From: Bacteroidales bacterium UBA4459
GTDB taxonomy: Bacteria > Bacteroidota > Bacteroidia > Bacteroidales > F082
Direction of reading: 5' to 3'
Assembly: GCA_002389465.1 (NCBI GenBank)
Contig: DGOT01000154.1
Span: 1-20,581, forward strand
Length of the DNA: 20,581 bases
Below are positions 1 through 8,061 of this stretch, in pieces. The notes beneath the pieces were generated by a model. That model saw only the letters and a list, made by a program, of their open reading frames with translations. It did not search any database and was not told the DNA's origin. Within the stretch, counting starts at the first letter, position 1. The number at the start of each line of letters is the position of its first letter. The position numbers and the translations under genes are program-made.

Positions 1-63
1 CTCAGCTTTGTGACCGAAGTGAGCAAATTTATGCAGGCTGGATTTTTATTGAAATATGCATAA
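1..63 (+). CDS. C-terminal end of an unidentified upstream gene (partial)
   Basis: The frame is open from the first base and ends at TAA 61-63, giving a 20-residue tail ending in FMQAGFLLKYA. The ATG of the following dehydrogenase lies inside it (ATGCATAA, 56-63), an 8-base overlap typical of translationally coupled genes in one operon. The fragment is too short to name a family. A 21-codon open frame can occur by chance, so the coding call rests mainly on this overlap. If real, it is the previous gene of the biosynthetic operon. Confidence 0.45.
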   Translation, partial: LSFVTEVSKFMQAGFLLKYA

Positions 64-1123
64 GCCCGAAATTCATACAGGCATCATCGGATGCGGAAAA
101 ATGGGTAAAGATCTGTTCGACTGGCTGACAGGTTTCCCTTTTGCCATAACATGGGTGTGCCATACGGAAGAAAAAGCGGGAAGACTAAAGGAAGCATTTG
201 TCAAAAAGCAAAACCGGGCACTGAAATACGGTTTAACGGATAAGGAAACAATAAGTTTCAGAACAAAAAATACGGTAATAACTTCTCAATTGGAAAAACT
301 GACTCATTGTGATATCGTGCTGGAAACTATTACGGAAGATGTTGACAGGAAAAGAGCATTATTTCGCCAATTGGAACTGATTTTACCTAAAATGTCTGTG
401 CTGGCCAGCAACACCTCCTCTATTCCTCCCGATAAGTTATTCTCAGGACTTACTATTGAAAGAAACAGTCTTGGTTTGCATTTTTTTTCCCCGGTAGCGA
501 TGAAAAACATGGTGGAAATAAACGTAGCCCAAAATACCAGTACGCAGGCTGTAGCTAAAACGGAAGAATTTTTAAAGCGGACAAACAAATTTTATCTGAA
601 ACTCACCGAAAACGATCATTTCATCATCAACAGGATATTCCTGAAAATGCAGGCGGGCTGCTGCCGGTTGCTGAGGGAGGGAGCAATGGAAGTACAGGAG
701 ATAGACACTTTGGTTAAAAAACATCTTTTCCCGATCGGTGTGTTCGAGTTCTTCGATTATGTAGGCAATGATGTGATGTGGCAGTCGGTAAAAAATTATA
801 TGGCCTACGAAAAAAATCCTGATTTCTATCGCCCGATGATCGAAATATTGGAACAAAAAGTTAAAGAGGAAAAACTGGGTAAAAAGACTAAAGAAGGGTT
901 TTATGATTATCCGGTTAAGACTGCCTCATCTAATACTGAGATCACCCCGAAACAGCAAGACGCACTTCTGCAAATCACTCGTTGGTATCTGGATGGAGTT
1001 TTTGATGTATTAAACCGGAAAATTTGCATCAAAAAAGAATTGGAATTTTTAGTGACGGAATATATGCAAGTTGAAAAAAGCCCTTTTGATTTGGCTAAGG
1101 AAGTAGGGTATCTACGTCAGTAA
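56..1123 (+). CDS. 3-hydroxyacyl-CoA dehydrogenase family protein
   Basis: NAD-dependent dehydrogenase that interconverts 3-hydroxyacyl and 3-oxoacyl thioesters. The N-terminal Rossmann domain carries the dinucleotide loop GCGKMG (residues 12-17). The family's active-site set is present: SNTSS (118-122), His142 in LHFFSP, Glu154 in VEIN, and Asn192 in IINRI, matching the Ser/His/Glu/Asn of mammalian HAD. The C-terminal helical domain runs from about 188 and contains the usual KKTKEGFYDY motif (276-285). At 355 residues it is longer than the usual 280-300 because of a C-terminal extension of about 65 residues. It overlaps the end of the preceding gene and lies 115 bases before a FabF-type ketosynthase. 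With no FabG-type reductase in the window, I infer that it may perform the beta-keto reduction step of this pathway. A role in ordinary fatty-acid degradation is the alternative. Confidence 0.88.
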   Translation: MHKPEIHTGIIGCGKMGKDLFDWLTGFPFAITWVCHTEEKAGRLKEAFVKKQNRALKYGLTDKETISFRTKNTVITSQLEKLTHCDIVLETITEDVDRKRALFRQLELILPKMSVLASNTSSIPPDKLFSGLTIERNSLGLHFFSPVAMKNMVEINVAQNTSTQAVAKTEEFLKRTNKFYLKLTENDHFIINRIFLKMQAGCCRLLREGAMEVQEIDTLVKKHLFPIGVFEFFDYVGNDVMWQSVKNYMAYEKNPDFYRPMIEILEQKVKEEKLGKKTKEGFYDYPVKTASSNTEITPKQQDALLQITRWYLDGVFDVLNRKICIKKELEFLVTEYMQVEKSPFDLAKEVGYLRQ

Positions 1124-1238
1124 TTTTATTTTCCGACATGTCTGCTGATATTTACTGATTTAAGTCACACACTGAAGTCGGAGGAGAGCAGGATACTGAA
1201 ATAATTAGTTTCTTTGCTTTTTGAAATTTTAATGGAAC

Positions 1239-2465
1239 ATGACCGGAAATGATAAAGTGGTAGTCACAGGAATAAATATTATCTCGGCGCTGGGATTAAG
1301 TGCTGCAGAGAACTGGGAAAATATGAAACAGGGCAAAAGCGGGGTGCAACGAATCACCTTGTTTGATCCATCGGAACTTGAAACGCAGATTGCTGCCCAG
1401 GTGCCTGCTTCTTTTAAAGAGTATGCTTCCGGGAAGATTAAAAAGCGACAGGCCGGTCAGATGACTCGGTTAACCCGTATATGTCACGTATGCGCCAAAG
1501 ATGCTATAGCTCAGGGAGCCATTGATTTTGAGATGATGGACAAAAGCCGGGTAGCTGTTATTCTGGGTGTGGTGAACGCGGGCAATTCCAGCGTGGAAGG
1601 AAAAGAAATTACGAGAAGTTCCATTTTAAAAGGGATGAACAATGCTATGTCGGCATGGATTTCCATGGAATACGGATTGACAGGCCCCAGTTATACGGTA
1701 GCCACAGCCTGTTCTTCTTCGGCGTATGCTATCAGCCTTGGGTACGACCTGATTAAAAGTGGCAAAGCGGATATGGTGATTGCAGGGGGAGCTGATTCCA
1801 CAATCAATCCGGAGGAAATTGCAGGATTCAACCTGTTGTATGCTCTTTCCACACAAAATGATGAACCGGAGAAAGCTAGTAAACCCTTCTCGGAGGATCG
1901 TGATGGCTTTGTGATTGGTGAAGGAGCCGGTATGATGATCCTCGAATCAGAATCTTCTGCCAGAAAAAGAAAAGCTACTATATACGGCGAGTTAGCCGGA
2001 TACGGACTGACAACGGAAAGTTACAACATCATGGCACCGAAAAAAGGCGGAGAGGGAATGGCCGAAACAATGGAAAAAGCCTTGGTCGAAGCCGGAATTG
2101 ACAAATCGGAGGTGGGTTACATCAGTGCCCACGGAACGGGTACAACGTTAAATGATTTGTATGAAACGATGGCTATAAAAAAAGTATTTGGCGAACGTTC
2201 TTACAACATCCCCGTATCTTCCCAAAAGTCAATGATCGGCCATACGGTGGGGGCTGCCGGGGTAATCGAAGGAATTGTCAGTGTGCTCAGCATTCGAAAC
2301 AGTTATCTGACACCTACCATCAATCTCGATCAGCCCGATCCTGACCTTGATCTGGACTTTGTACCACATGAAGGAAGGAGTGCTAAAGTGAATGTTGCTC
2401 TGTCCAATTCGTTTGCCTTTGGCGGGCATAATGCCACCCTTATTTTCAGGAAATATCAGGACTAA
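1239..2465 (+). CDS. Beta-ketoacyl-ACP synthase, FabF (KAS II) type
   Basis: Condensing enzyme of the thiolase fold that elongates an acyl chain with malonyl-ACP. The complete Cys-His-His triad is visible: Cys158 in TACSSSA, His298 in AHGTGT, and His335 in GHTVGAAG, with Lys330 of the KSMIGH motif. The C-terminal FAFGGHNA motif (392-399) is also normal, and 408 residues is the usual KAS II length. ATG 1239 is chosen; an ATG at 1232 is out of frame. It converges with the O-methyltransferase gene, leaving only 40 bases between the stops. A second intact KAS is encoded at 4726-5931, and a third degenerate one at 3665-4729, so this is very likely a pathway-specific condensing enzyme and not the housekeeping FabF. 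Its exact chain-length or substrate preference cannot be read from the sequence. Confidence 0.92.
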   Translation: MTGNDKVVVTGINIISALGLSAAENWENMKQGKSGVQRITLFDPSELETQIAAQVPASFKEYASGKIKKRQAGQMTRLTRICHVCAKDAIAQGAIDFEMMDKSRVAVILGVVNAGNSSVEGKEITRSSILKGMNNAMSAWISMEYGLTGPSYTVATACSSSAYAISLGYDLIKSGKADMVIAGGADSTINPEEIAGFNLLYALSTQNDEPEKASKPFSEDRDGFVIGEGAGMMILESESSARKRKATIYGELAGYGLTTESYNIMAPKKGGEGMAETMEKALVEAGIDKSEVGYISAHGTGTTLNDLYETMAIKKVFGERSYNIPVSSQKSMIGHTVGAAGVIEGIVSVLSIRNSYLTPTINLDQPDPDLDLDFVPHEGRSAKVNVALSNSFAFGGHNATLIFRKYQD

Positions 2466-2505
2466 CTCTCTTTTTTAGGCCTGTTTTTGAATATTCTAAG
2501 TTCGA

Positions 2506-3606
2506 TTACTCCTTCTTCCCCTCAACAATACTAAAAGGCGACACGGTTTTTAGAACTCTGAAATTTGTAAATCCTGCCTTCTCAAACAACTGCCTGAATT
2601 CTTCTTCGGTCCGCTCTTTGCCGTTTTTCGTGCCGAGAAGCATTTCCAGATCAAACATTTTACCGAATGAGGGCTTGTTATCAGATTTTATCACTGTTTC
2701 CAATATCAGTATTTTCCCCTCGGGAACCATGACCTTGTTGATTCTTTGCAGCAGGAGTCCACATGTTTCGTCATCAAAAATATGCAGGATGTTTTTCATA
2801 AGGTAGGCATCGGCTTTGGGAATATCCTTATCGAAAAAACTTCCCGGAATGATCTCAACCCGGTCTGCCACACCATATTCTTTAGCAATATTTCCAGCTG
2901 TCTCCACCACATGTGGCAGATCAAACAAAATACCTTTAATACCAGGTGTTTTCTGCATCAGCTTAAATAAGAAGGTGCCTTCTCCGCCACCGATGTCGGC
3001 AAGCGTGTCGATTCCTTTGAATGAATAAGCTGAAGTAACGGCATCAATTAACAGCCCGATGGTAGCTGTCATGGCTTTGTTGTACAGTTCATTTTTCTCA
3101 GGGGAGTTCTCCAGATGGGTAAAAATATCCGTCCCGAATACTTTATGCGCAGAATTTTTACCTGTGATAACACTGTCCTTTAACTCACTGACAAGCATCC
3201 AGTTCAGTTCATTCATCTGATGCAGGATCATGTGTTTTGGATTTCCGGGGGCTTCCTGAAGCGCATAAGAAAGTTTGGTGTTTTTAAACAGTCCCGGCTT
3301 TGTTTCTTTGAAAACACATTCGCCTGCCAAAGCACGCATCAGGCGGTACAATGCTTTGGGGTCGGCGCCTGCCTGTCGAGCAATTTCCTCCACGTTCATT
3401 TCCCGGTTACCGATAATTTCGGCCAGGTTCAGCTCACAGGAAACGCCCAGCGCTTTGGCTAACCAGAATCCCTGTGATTTTTCAAATACCGCCATATTGG
3501 GCGGTGTGAACCGGTAATACAATTGCTTCAGAAAAAACCGGAAACGGTTGATGATGGAAACAAACCAGACCGGCGGTATTTTATTCCCTGTTGGTTGCTT
3601 ATTCAT
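2506..3606 (-). CDS. SAM-dependent O-methyltransferase (hydroxyindole/TcmN-like family)
   Basis: Transfers a methyl group from S-adenosylmethionine, in this family usually to a phenolic or enolic hydroxyl. The N-terminal part (about 35-120) resembles the winged-helix dimerisation domain of class I small-molecule O-methyltransferases, with the typical VEEIARQAG and ALYRLMRALA segments. The Rossmann part has the SAM loop DIGGGEG (204-210), the acidic FDLP strand (228-231), and KNILHIFDDE (271-280), in which His275 sits at the catalytic-base position of the family (LHxxxDE). A length of 366 residues is somewhat longer than the usual 330-350. It is the last gene of the - strand unit KS, CLF-like, O-methyltransferase, 58 bases after the CLF-like gene. 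The likely role is tailoring of the cluster product, but the acceptor is unknown. Confidence 0.88.
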   Translation of the reverse strand: MNKQPTGNKIPPVWFVSIINRFRFFLKQLYYRFTPPNMAVFEKSQGFWLAKALGVSCELNLAEIIGNREMNVEEIARQAGADPKALYRLMRALAGECVFKETKPGLFKNTKLSYALQEAPGNPKHMILHQMNELNWMLVSELKDSVITGKNSAHKVFGTDIFTHLENSPEKNELYNKAMTATIGLLIDAVTSAYSFKGIDTLADIGGGEGTFLFKLMQKTPGIKGILFDLPHVVETAGNIAKEYGVADRVEIIPGSFFDKDIPKADAYLMKNILHIFDDETCGLLLQRINKVMVPEGKILILETVIKSDNKPSFGKMFDLEMLLGTKNGKERTEEEFRQLFEKAGFTNFRVLKTVSPFSIVEGKKE

Positions 3607-3664
3607 AGAATGACGATTGATGCCGTAAAGTTATTTTTTATTTTGAGACAGTCTGTCTTTTCTG

Positions 3665-4729
3665 TCAACCCGCACCTGTTATAAGTGTTAGGCTGTGGTT
3701 TACATTCCGGTATTGATTGTATATCAAAATGTTTCTTAGCTTATCTGGAGGCCTGTCGTTCAGCCGGATAGCATCCGGAATCTCTTTTCTTCGCATGATA
3801 TTGGCGGCAAGCCACAGGGCAAAGGCCGTTGAGGTATGATACTCGCCACACAGATGTTTGTAATATGCTTGCGGTTGTTCTTTAAAGATCGTGCCGGAAA
3901 GATCCGCATAAACCGGATCAAATTGAACATCGCCGTTCAGACCTAAGATGATCAGGTCAATATCTTTGACGGCCAGATTTCCCTGTTCCAGAAAATAAAA
4001 GATTTGCTGCCTGACTGAACTTGCATCCGGTGGATTGGAAAAGGTGTGAACGGATTTAACAGCCGCATAGGTGTTGTTATTCGGTTGATTTTCCAACAGG
4101 AAGAAAGCACTTCCTTCACCAGCTATTGTTCCTGCCGATTTTGTTTCCGGGAGCTGTAAGTTGTTTACTTCAGGCTCTTTATAATGTCCCGCCCGCTCAA
4201 ATGTTTTAAATTGGGTTTCTTCAATTTCATCCACACCACCCAGCAAAACGTTTGTATATTTTCCTTCTTTAAGCAACATCAGAGCGTCAATCAAAGCACT
4301 TTCGAAGGAAAAAGAACGGTGAGCGTAAGTCATGTTGTAATCTTTGCAACCGGTTTGAATAGCAATCTGGGCAGCAATAGATCCGTGTGCCGACTGAATA
4401 AACGGAGAAGGAGGGATGAATTGCTCCTTATTGTCGTCCACCGACAGCAGGAATATCTCTGTACTTTTAAAACACCCTTTGCCTGTTCCCACACATATCG
4501 AATCAGGCACTTTGAGTTGTGCATCATCCAGGCACAACTTAGCTCCTGCCCATCCGAGTTTTATTATGCGGTTCAATCTTCGTAAAGCGTTCGGATGAAG
4601 AAATTCATGGTAATCGGGCTCTATGCATTGGAGCATGTTTGCCCTGTATTCCCTTATTTCTGTCAGGAATTCTTCTTTTTTCAAAGTCGGCTGGGGCGAT
4701 ATACTGGCAGTTCCGTTGATATAGATCAT
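3665..4729 (-). CDS. Degenerate ketosynthase, chain-length-factor-like (Ketoacyl-synt_2 type)
   Basis: A thiolase-fold protein of the ketosynthase type without a working active site. Where intact KAS proteins have TACSS, this one reads YAHRSFSFESAL (135-146), with no cysteine between residues 128 and 294. Where they have AHGTGT it reads ILGLNGD (261-267). Only the second histidine appears to remain, His298 in GEYHTSTAFALW. GEGSAFFLLE (204-213) aligns with the conserved GEGAGMMILE of the normal enzymes. At 354 residues it is about 50 shorter than a KAS. Its start overlaps the stop of the intact KS upstream by ATGA (4726-4729), so the two are probably translated together. Known parallels are KS-beta/CLF in type II polyketide systems and ApeC, the partner of ApeO, in aryl-polyene synthesis. 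I infer a heterodimer that sets chain length. Confidence 0.82.
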   Translation of the reverse strand: MIYINGTASISPQPTLKKEEFLTEIREYRANMLQCIEPDYHEFLHPNALRRLNRIIKLGWAGAKLCLDDAQLKVPDSICVGTGKGCFKSTEIFLLSVDDNKEQFIPPSPFIQSAHGSIAAQIAIQTGCKDYNMTYAHRSFSFESALIDALMLLKEGKYTNVLLGGVDEIEETQFKTFERAGHYKEPEVNNLQLPETKSAGTIAGEGSAFFLLENQPNNNTYAAVKSVHTFSNPPDASSVRQQIFYFLEQGNLAVKDIDLIILGLNGDVQFDPVYADLSGTIFKEQPQAYYKHLCGEYHTSTAFALWLAANIMRRKEIPDAIRLNDRPPDKLRNILIYNQYRNVNHSLTLITGAG

Positions 4730-5931
4730 AGCCTGACTTTTGAAAAAATTAAGGAAGTATTGTTACCGCCAAATCCGAAGGAGTTCGATAGCACATGGCT
4801 GATCTGTTTATTCCGGATCATCTCTGTTGCCGGGCTGACAGCCACCCCGTCCATACAGTCTTTGAAATTTAAATTGGGAAAGATCAGATTGTTTTGAAGT
4901 GCCAAAATGGAGAAGACAGCTTCCAGAGCACCGGCGCTGCCCAAAGTATGCCCCGTAAACGGTTTGGTGGAACTGAACGGAGGTGGATTTTCGCCAAAAA
5001 CATTTGCCAGTCCCAGTGCTTCCGAAAGATCACTGTTTTCGCTGCCTGTTCCGTGAGCGTTGATATAGTCAATATCACCGACCTGAAGTCTGCTTTTTTC
5101 CAGTGCATTGTTCATGGCCTGTGCGGTCCCCTCTCCGTCTGGTGATAGAGCCGTCAGATGGTATGCTTCGTTGGAGTTACCATAGCCGCTTATCTCACAG
5201 AGGATATTTTCTTTTTGAGCCACTCTTTCCGATTCGATGACCAGATAAGCAGCTCCTTCTCCAATATTAAGACCGCGCCGGTTTCTGTCAAACGGTTTAC
5301 TGATTTCCGTATCAACGATCATCAAGGCATTAAAACCGTTCAGCATCACTTTCGACAAGGCGTCAGTGCCGCCTGCTAAAACCCGATCAAGCAGGCCATG
5401 TTCGATCATCCGGGTGCCGGTCATAATAGCATTAGCAGCAGATGAACAAGCAGTGTTAATCGTCGTCATGTAACCATTAATACCGGTTTCACGGGCGATT
5501 ATTTCTGTGCTGAAGCCCCAGTCCTGCGATTCGATGTATTCGTTTTTACGGTCATTGTTTAAAAAATCTTGAAGGTAGCGTTCAATGTTCGTCATGGCTT
5601 CGGCCGTGGTGCCTGAAATGATGCCTGTCCTGACTGCCGGATCGCTAAAGTCAGCATTTTTCATGGCTTCCTTTGCCGCGATGACACCCAACAAAGCTCC
5701 CCGGCTGATACCGCGTAAATCCTGAATCTTTGAAATTTCTGCCAGTTCATTATCCGTATAAGAAATTTCTCCGGCCATCAGTTCATCCCGTAGCCGGGTT
5801 TCCAGGTTCCTTATCGGCCCTACACCCGTTTCTCCTTCAAGCAGCCTATTCAGGTTAGCCTGAACGCCGGCACCTAAAGAGGAGATAATCCCCATTCCCG
5901 TTATAAAAACTTTATTTCTTTCCTCAGTCAT
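4726..5931 (-). CDS. Beta-ketoacyl synthase, KS-alpha-like partner of the CLF-like protein
   Basis: Intact FabF-type condensing enzyme of 401 residues. It carries Cys162 in TACSSAA, His293 in AHGTGS, and His328 in GHTLGSAG, with Lys323 just before it, plus FGFGGNN near the C-terminus (385-391). It shares the fold and motifs of the KAS at 1239-2465 but is clearly a separate paralogue. It is the first gene of a - strand unit, and its stop overlaps the start of the degenerate ketosynthase by four bases. This arrangement matches KS-alpha/KS-beta pairs of type II polyketide and aryl-polyene systems. The upstream 187 bases, between it and the radical SAM gene, contain no TAnnTTTG -7 box that I could find. 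ATG 5931 follows without a recognisable Shine-Dalgarno sequence, which is usual in Bacteroidota. Confidence 0.92.
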   Translation of the reverse strand: MTEERNKVFITGMGIISSLGAGVQANLNRLLEGETGVGPIRNLETRLRDELMAGEISYTDNELAEISKIQDLRGISRGALLGVIAAKEAMKNADFSDPAVRTGIISGTTAEAMTNIERYLQDFLNNDRKNEYIESQDWGFSTEIIARETGINGYMTTINTACSSAANAIMTGTRMIEHGLLDRVLAGGTDALSKVMLNGFNALMIVDTEISKPFDRNRRGLNIGEGAAYLVIESERVAQKENILCEISGYGNSNEAYHLTALSPDGEGTAQAMNNALEKSRLQVGDIDYINAHGTGSENSDLSEALGLANVFGENPPPFSSTKPFTGHTLGSAGALEAVFSILALQNNLIFPNLNFKDCMDGVAVSPATEMIRNKQISHVLSNSFGFGGNNTSLIFSKVRL

Positions 5932-6118
5932 TCAAATACTTTGTTGTGCCTGTAAAAATACCAAAACCGATGGTTTGACAGTGCAATCAATCACTAATCA
6001 TTACACTTTCTTTTAGGTCCGTATATTTAATCTCTAACTCTGCTTCCCATATATTCCAGTACCCCCGATATGCCGCATCCTCAAAACAAAAACTTCTAAA
6101 CCTTCACTCTACCGCACC

Positions 6119-7456
6119 TCAAATCACATCCGTCCCCTTCTTGATCAGCCATAGTTTTCCGACATGCTCATAAAATTGTTCTTTTGGTAATTTCGTTTTC
6201 ATCACGCTGTTAAAAAAGTTGTATTTCAGATAGTCATGGTCAATAATCCGGTCTTTTACCTGCTGGTAATAAACCGTTCCGGGCATAGGTGTCAAAATAG
6301 TGTAGCCAGCATAAGTTACTTTGTGTGAGTTGGCATATTCCGACAAGGCTTTAAAATCATCTTCATCATAGTCGGGCGGCACCACATAGTTACCTCTCAG
6401 TAAAATATCATTGGCATGAAAAACGTCAATGGCTTTTTTAATGGTTTCTGCCTCTGATTTTTTATTGTACTGTTTCAACTCTTCGTCACGGAACGACTCA
6501 AAACCGGTGATTACCACTTTCAGCCCGCCTTTAGCCAGTTTCTCGATCAGTTCGGGATGGCTGGCCGCTGTGTCGGCTCTGATATCCATAATATATTCTT
6601 TTTCAATGCCTTCTTCGGCAATACGGTCAAAAAGCCGGTCGATAAATCGGATATTGACTATAGTATTGGCATCGGCAAAACGGACAATATTATAATCGAT
6701 CTGTTTTAATTCGTCTATTACACTTTCCACACGGCGCTGAAAATAACCGCCGTTGTGTTCTTTCCAGATAGAGCAGAAGGTGCAACTGTACGGACAGCCC
6801 AGCGATGTGAAGAGATATGTTGCCGGGTCGGGTTTGCCGCCCACCACATAAGTTGATCTCCAACGTTCCAGATGTTTCCGGTTTGGCATCAGGAAATGTT
6901 TGTCGGCAGCGTCAAAAAACAGGGGGGATGATCCTGTCGGTACCAAGCGGTCCTGTTGCCTGACAAATATTCCTTTCACACTATGCAACGGTTTCCCGCT
7001 TTCCAGAGCTGTGATCACGTCTCTGAAAGTGAAAGCTGCATGTCCCGGACAAACTACATCCACTGCCGGGTCGTCAAGTTCGTAAGGTAACAATGTTGTA
7101 TGCAATCCCCCGGCAACGGTCACGATCTTCGGGTTGAACTTTTTGGCCGTCCTTAATACGTCAAGTCCGTAATATAATTCGGAAGTGATCACCGAAGTGC
7201 CTACGATATCAGGTTGTGTCTTTTCCAGCAGTTCCCACACCATTTGTTCCAGCGGTGGCGCATCCGGCAGCAGGTCGTATTCGCCTTTGGTATCGAACAC
7301 TTCCACGTCAAAATCTTTCACAGCTTCGGCAATGGTAAGTAATCCCAATGGCGGCCCAATGAGTTTTTTATGAATAAAATACCGGGCTTCTGCGGGTGCA
7401 GAGGCAAGGATCATGTTTTCGGGCGACCGCGGTGGGTTAATTAATAGTATCTTCAT
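6119..7456 (-). CDS. B12-binding radical SAM enzyme (first of two)
   Basis: A 445-residue protein with an N-terminal cobalamin-binding Rossmann domain (MKILLINPPR..., to about 165) followed by a radical SAM barrel. The [4Fe-4S] motif CxxxCxxC is Cys221, Cys225, Cys228 (CPYSCTFC). The usual region after it (IRADTAASHPELIEKL, then VITGFESF) is present. The His-on cobalamin motif DxHxxG is not seen; the corresponding place reads FDTKGE (54-59), as in many class B family members. Such enzymes methylate unactivated carbons or rearrange and cyclise carbon skeletons, often in lipid and hopanoid pathways. The frame extends upstream to TTG 7471, but ATG 7456 opens directly into the family's normal N-terminus and is preferred. 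It is transcribed divergently from the HTH-regulator operon. The substrate is unknown; I infer tailoring of the ACP-bound or released acyl product. Confidence 0.9.
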   Translation of the reverse strand: MKILLINPPRSPENMILASAPAEARYFIHKKLIGPPLGLLTIAEAVKDFDVEVFDTKGEYDLLPDAPPLEQMVWELLEKTQPDIVGTSVITSELYYGLDVLRTAKKFNPKIVTVAGGLHTTLLPYELDDPAVDVVCPGHAAFTFRDVITALESGKPLHSVKGIFVRQQDRLVPTGSSPLFFDAADKHFLMPNRKHLERWRSTYVVGGKPDPATYLFTSLGCPYSCTFCSIWKEHNGGYFQRRVESVIDELKQIDYNIVRFADANTIVNIRFIDRLFDRIAEEGIEKEYIMDIRADTAASHPELIEKLAKGGLKVVITGFESFRDEELKQYNKKSEAETIKKAIDVFHANDILLRGNYVVPPDYDEDDFKALSEYANSHKVTYAGYTILTPMPGTVYYQQVKDRIIDHDYLKYNFFNSVMKTKLPKEQFYEHVGKLWLIKKGTDVI

Positions 7457-7528
7457 TGTTGTGGTGAGCAAAGATGAGGAAAATAATTATTCGTGTTAAA
7501 GTCGAAACGGAGATTGACCAATTTTTAA

Positions 7529-7536
7529 TATTTTTG
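7529..7536 (+). promoter_or_regulatory. Candidate -7 promoter element (TATTTTTG)
   Basis: TATTTTTG matches the Bacteroidota -7 consensus TAnnTTTG and lies 22 bases upstream of the HTH gene start, in the 102-base divergent gap. No TTTG or TTG was found at the expected -33 distance, so support is partial. Confidence 0.35.
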
Positions 7537-7558
7537 GGCACATCAAACAGAAAGATTA

Positions 7559-8038
7559 ATGAAGGAAAAAGAAGCACAGATAAAACATGACTTGCATCCG
7601 TTGGTCTTATATGTTGAAAAAGAGGATGGGACATACGGACGTGTTGAATCGGCATCTTTTCTTTCAAAGAATTATCTGGATGATTATTTTGAAAAGGTCA
7701 GGAAATGGGATGCCGAATTGAAAGAAAAACTTGACAAAGGTGAGATAAGCCCAGTGTATTATTACATGGTCATGCTCGAAATGGGCCAAGGTGACCTGGC
7801 ATCACGTGTGGGCATTCCGAAATGGAAGCTGAAAAAGCACCTGAAAATGAAGGCGTTTGAAAAAATAAGCCTGTGCATGTTAAAACGGTATGCCGATGTG
7901 TTTGATGTTCCCGTGAGCAACCTTTTACATTTTACGGTTATTAAGGAAAAAGATCAGAATAAGTTAAGCATTACTTATCAAAAGGCGTCAAATAACCCGT
8001 ACATATCCCTTTCAATAATTGAAACGATAGAAGAGTAA
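7559..8038 (+). CDS. HTH (XRE/Cro-type) protein, probable pathway regulator
   Basis: A 159-residue protein whose middle (about 72-124) reads as a Cro/C1-type helix-turn-helix: GDLASRVGIPKWKLKKHL supplies the turn and recognition helix, and CMLKRYADVFDVPVSNLL the closing helices. The first 70 residues are charged, without a recognised domain, and the C-terminal 30 residues are also unassigned. The HTH is thus internal, unlike short XRE repressors in which it is N-terminal. It heads the + strand operon, divergent from the radical SAM gene, which is a typical place for a pathway-specific regulator. The next gene follows after 23 bases. DNA binding is inferred from the motif only; a role as an adaptor or a degenerate HTH cannot be excluded. 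Confidence 0.7.
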   Translation: MKEKEAQIKHDLHPLVLYVEKEDGTYGRVESASFLSKNYLDDYFEKVRKWDAELKEKLDKGEISPVYYYMVMLEMGQGDLASRVGIPKWKLKKHLKMKAFEKISLCMLKRYADVFDVPVSNLLHFTVIKEKDQNKLSITYQKASNNPYISLSIIETIEE

Positions 8039-8061
8039 CAAACAAAGCGATTGAAGAAAGC

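Noticed and set aside
1124..1238. Promoter for the FabF-type gene
   Set aside because: TTTCTTTG occurs about 25 bases upstream but lacks the TA of the TAnnTTTG consensus, and no -33 element fits; cotranscription with the dehydrogenase is as likely.
2466..2505. Terminator between the convergent KS and methyltransferase genes
   Set aside because: A run of T residues is present, but no hairpin precedes it on either strand.
4184..4585. 133-codon open frame on the + strand
   Set aside because: It is antisense to the CLF-like gene, which has clear ketosynthase homology; the + translation shows no domain.
7457..7471. Extension of the first radical SAM gene to TTG 7471
   Set aside because: The extra residues (LTTT) add nothing, while ATG 7456 begins exactly at the usual MKILLINPP start of the family.
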